Shown here: positions 37,285 through 39,584 of the stretch, in pieces
How positions within the stretch are numbered: the stretch's first letter is position 1
Layout of the letters: the number at the start of each line of letters is the position of its first letter
Source: an uncultured Veillonellaceae bacterium
GTDB taxonomy: Bacteria; Bacillota; Negativicutes; Selenomonadales; Selenomonadaceae
DNA length: 39,584 nucleotides
Assembly: GCA_900314825.1 (NCBI GenBank)
Contig: OMWS01000034.1
Span: forward strand, 1-39,584
Direction: 5' to 3'
Made by a program: the position numbers and the translations under genes
The notes under the pieces: model-generated
Told to the model about the DNA's origin: nothing
What the model saw: only the letters and a program-made list of their open reading frames with translations
Databases searched by the model: none

Positions 37285-39192
37285 ATGGCTAACAAACCAG
37301 AAAATAAGATTATCGTCGTCGGCGGCGGCCTCTCCGGCCTCATGGCGACGCTCAAGATCTGCGAAGGCGGCGGCAAGGTTGACCTCTTCAGCTATTGCCC
37401 GGTCAAGCGTTCGCATTCCCTCTGCGCCCAGGGCGGCATCAATGCCTGCATGGACACGAAGGGCGAGCATGATTCCATTTATGAGCATTTCGATGACACG
37501 GTCTACGGCGGCGATTTCCTCGCCGACCAGCTCGCTGTCAAAGGCATGGTCGAAGCCGCGCCGAAACTGATCAAGATGTTCGACCGCATGGGCGTTCCGT
37601 TCACGCGCACGGCCGAAGGCGTCCTCGACCTCCGCAACTTCGGCGGCCAGAAGAACAAGCGCACGTGCTTCGCAGGCTCCACGACGGGCCAGCAGCTCCT
37701 CTACGCGCTCGATGAGCAGGTCCGCCGCTGGGAAGTCAAAGGCGGCGTCAAGAAGTATGAGTTCTGGGAATTCATCCGCATCATCAAGAACAAGGACGGC
37801 ATCTGCCGCGGCATCGTCGCGCAGAACATGAACTCCATGGAGATCGTCTCGTTCCCTGCGGATGTCGTCATCCTCGCCACGGGCGGCCCGGGCCAGGTCT
37901 ATGGCCGCTGCACGGCGTCCACGATCTGCAACGGCTCCGCCGTTTCCTCCGTCTATCAGGACGGCGCCGAGCTCGGCAACCCGGAGTTCCTCCAGATCCA
38001 TCCGACGGCCATCCCGGGCTCCGACAAGAACCGCCTGATGTCCGAGGCGTGCCGCGGCGAAGGCGGACGCGTCTGGGTCTACCGCGACAACCCGCAGACG
38101 GGCGAAAAAGAGCGCTGGTACTTCCTCGAAGATATGTATCCCGCGTACGGCAACCTCGTCCCGCGTGACGTTGCTTCCCGCGCCATCTATAAAGTCGTCG
38201 TCCACATGGGCCTCGGCATGCACAACCCGAACCGCGTCTACCTCGACCTCTCGCACATCCCAGCTGACTACCTCGAGCGCAAGCTCGGCGGCATCCTCGA
38301 GATGTATGATGATTTCGTAGGCCAGGATCCGCGCAAGGTCCCGATGGAGATTTTCCCGTCCATCCATTACTCCATGGGCGGCATCTGGGTCGATCGCGAG
38401 CATCACACGAACATCCCGGGCCTCATGGCTTCCGGCGAGTGCGACTACCAGTATCATGGCGCGAACCGCCTCGGCGCGAACTCGCTCCTGTCCGCTGCGT
38501 ACTCCGGCACGATCTCCGGCCCGGAGAGCCTGCGCCTCGCCCGCTCCGGCAAGCTCGGCGAGCCGCTGACGGACGCTGAAATGGAAGCGGCGCGTCAGGA
38601 GACGGTCGACGAATTCGAGAAGATCCTCAAGATGGACGGCCCCGAGAACGCGCATCAGCTGCATCACGAACTCGGCGACATCATGTACAAGTACGTCTCC
38701 GTCGAGCGCGACAATGACGGCCTGAAAGAATGCGTCAAAGAGCTCCAGACGATCCTGAAGCGCTGGGACAACATCGGTGTCACGGACCGCGGCCACTGGG
38801 CGAACCAGGAAGCCATGTTCGTGCGTCAGCTGCGCAACATGATCATCTATGCGATGGCCATCACGCAGTCCGCCCTGCAGCGCGACGAGAGCCGCGGCGC
38901 TCACGCGAAGATCGTCCTCGAGTCCGATTACAACAAGATGGACGCCGAGCTCCAGGCCGGCCTCAAGAAGAAATACGGCTCGTTCCACTTCGACAAGGAG
39001 ACGGGCCGCGGCATGACGGACGACGGCAACGACGACCTCGTGTTCTTCGAGCGCAACGACAAGCAGTTCATGCGCACGACCGTCGTCACGTTCGACAAAG
39101 AGCATGAGCTCCCGGTCGTTTCCTATCGTGAGTTTGAGCATTCTCTTATCAAACCGCGTCTGCGCAACTACGCTGTGGCAAAGAAAGAGTAA
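37285..39192 (+). CDS. Succinate dehydrogenase/fumarate reductase flavoprotein subunit
   Basis: 635 residues. The FAD-binding dinucleotide fold IIVVGGGLSGLMA is at the N terminus. The covalent flavin histidine is H44 in RSHSLCAQGGIN. The substrate-site segments LQIHPTAIPGS and MGGIWVDREHHTNIPGLMASGEC and the catalytic Arg region near GANRLGANSLL follow. It catalyses the succinate/fumarate conversion on the cytoplasmic face. AAAGGAG precedes ATG 37285, and the iron-sulfur subunit gene follows after 18 bases. The long minus-strand open frame opposite it is a composition shadow. Confidence 0.96.
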   Translation: MANKPENKIIVVGGGLSGLMATLKICEGGGKVDLFSYCPVKRSHSLCAQGGINACMDTKGEHDSIYEHFDDTVYGGDFLADQLAVKGMVEAAPKLIKMFDRMGVPFTRTAEGVLDLRNFGGQKNKRTCFAGSTTGQQLLYALDEQVRRWEVKGGVKKYEFWEFIRIIKNKDGICRGIVAQNMNSMEIVSFPADVVILATGGPGQVYGRCTASTICNGSAVSSVYQDGAELGNPEFLQIHPTAIPGSDKNRLMSEACRGEGGRVWVYRDNPQTGEKERWYFLEDMYPAYGNLVPRDVASRAIYKVVVHMGLGMHNPNRVYLDLSHIPADYLERKLGGILEMYDDFVGQDPRKVPMEIFPSIHYSMGGIWVDREHHTNIPGLMASGECDYQYHGANRLGANSLLSAAYSGTISGPESLRLARSGKLGEPLTDAEMEAARQETVDEFEKILKMDGPENAHQLHHELGDIMYKYVSVERDNDGLKECVKELQTILKRWDNIGVTDRGHWANQEAMFVRQLRNMIIYAMAITQSALQRDESRGAHAKIVLESDYNKMDAELQAGLKKKYGSFHFDKETGRGMTDDGNDDLVFFERNDKQFMRTTVVTFDKEHELPVVSYREFEHSLIKPRLRNYAVAKKE

Positions 39193-39210
39193 GAGGGAGG
39201 ACATAAGAGA

Positions 39211-39584
39211 ATGGCAGAAGAACAGAAAAAAGTCAGATTCGTCATCGAGCGCCAGGACGGCCCGGATGCGAAGCCGTACACGCAGGAGTTCGATGTGGAC
39301 TACCGCCCCGGCCTCAACGTCGTCGCCGCCCTCATGGAAATCCAGAAGCACCCGGTCACGACGGACGGCAAGCGCGTCGCTCCGGTCACGTGGGAATGCA
39401 ACTGCCTCGAAAAAGTTTGTGGCGCTTGCATGATGGTCATCAACGGCAAAGCGCGCCAGGCGTGCTGCTCGCTCGTTGACAAGCTCGACCAGCCGATCCA
39501 TTTGGCACCGGCCCGTACGTTCCCGGTTATCCGCGACCTCCTCATCGACCGTTCCGTCATGTTCGAGAGCCTGAAGCGCATCCA
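39211..39584 (+). CDS. Succinate dehydrogenase/fumarate reductase iron-sulfur subunit, 5' part
   Basis: The first 124 codons; the gene runs off the window. Ferredoxin-like N-terminal domain with the 2Fe-2S ligands C65, C70, C73 and C85 (CLEKVCGAC, then KARQAC), spaced 5-3-12 as in the family. It carries electrons between the flavoprotein and the haem subunit. GAGGGAGGA lies about 10 bases before ATG. The 4Fe-4S and 3Fe-4S cysteines should lie beyond the window end. Confidence 0.93.
   Translation, partial: MAEEQKKVRFVIERQDGPDAKPYTQEFDVDYRPGLNVVAALMEIQKHPVTTDGKRVAPVTWECNCLEKVCGACMMVINGKARQACCSLVDKLDQPIHLAPARTFPVIRDLLIDRSVMFESLKRI

Noticed and set aside
37243..39501. Minus-strand open frame of 752 codons opposite the flavoprotein gene
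   Set aside because: It mirrors a certain gene in GC-rich DNA, has no ribosome site, and its translation is an Arg/Ala/Val/Asp-rich shadow with no family likeness.

Overview
The window looks like a chromosomal segment of a flagellated diderm Firmicute of the class Negativicutes, most likely Selenomonas or a close relative (inference). Three things support this. The housekeeping gene order is that of Bacillus (yaaR-holB-ricT-trmN6-rsmI-metG-tatD-yabE-like, and rpsU-yqeY-nfeD-floA). Outer-membrane biology is present as a two-partner secretion pair. A fumarase plus succinate dehydrogenase/fumarate reductase cluster fits succinate/propionate fermentation. The DNA is GC-rich, and many genes have consensus sigma-A promoters, often with an extended -10.

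Layout. Positions 1-96 are the 3' part of a 5S rRNA. 218-4552 is a tight replication/RNA-modification operon, followed by metG-tatD (4840-7673) and a secreted 3D-domain protein (7921-8742). 8771-9622 is a RelB/RelE-type toxin-antitoxin cassette bracketed by two almost identical terminators. On the minus strand lie an orphan PTS IIA and an unknown coiled-coil protein, divergent from a brnQ transporter. 12348-16236 is a flagellin locus: two flagellin genes, each behind the same sigma-28-like promoter, separated by a second toxin-antitoxin pair. The first flagellin carries an HEFTH zinc-protease domain in its variable region (flagellinolysin type). 16311-27739 is a two-partner secretion pair: a 3143-residue YDG-repeat exoprotein and its outer-membrane transporter.

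27756-36590 holds conserved genes (tRNA-Ser, murI, HIT, rpsU-yqeY, nfeD-floA, a polyprenyl synthase, fumarase) interspersed with an intergenic palindromic repeat family. One repeat is split by a 346-bp MITE-like element with perfect 18-bp inverted ends and a 10-bp target duplication. The window ends in a succinate dehydrogenase/fumarate reductase operon (C, A, start of B).

The most notable items are the proteolytic flagellin beside an ordinary flagellin, the internally duplicated adhesin with dockerin-like calcium loops, the duplicated terminators around the relBE-like cassette, and nested structured repeats whose stems show compensatory changes. All family assignments are from reading motifs; no database search was possible.
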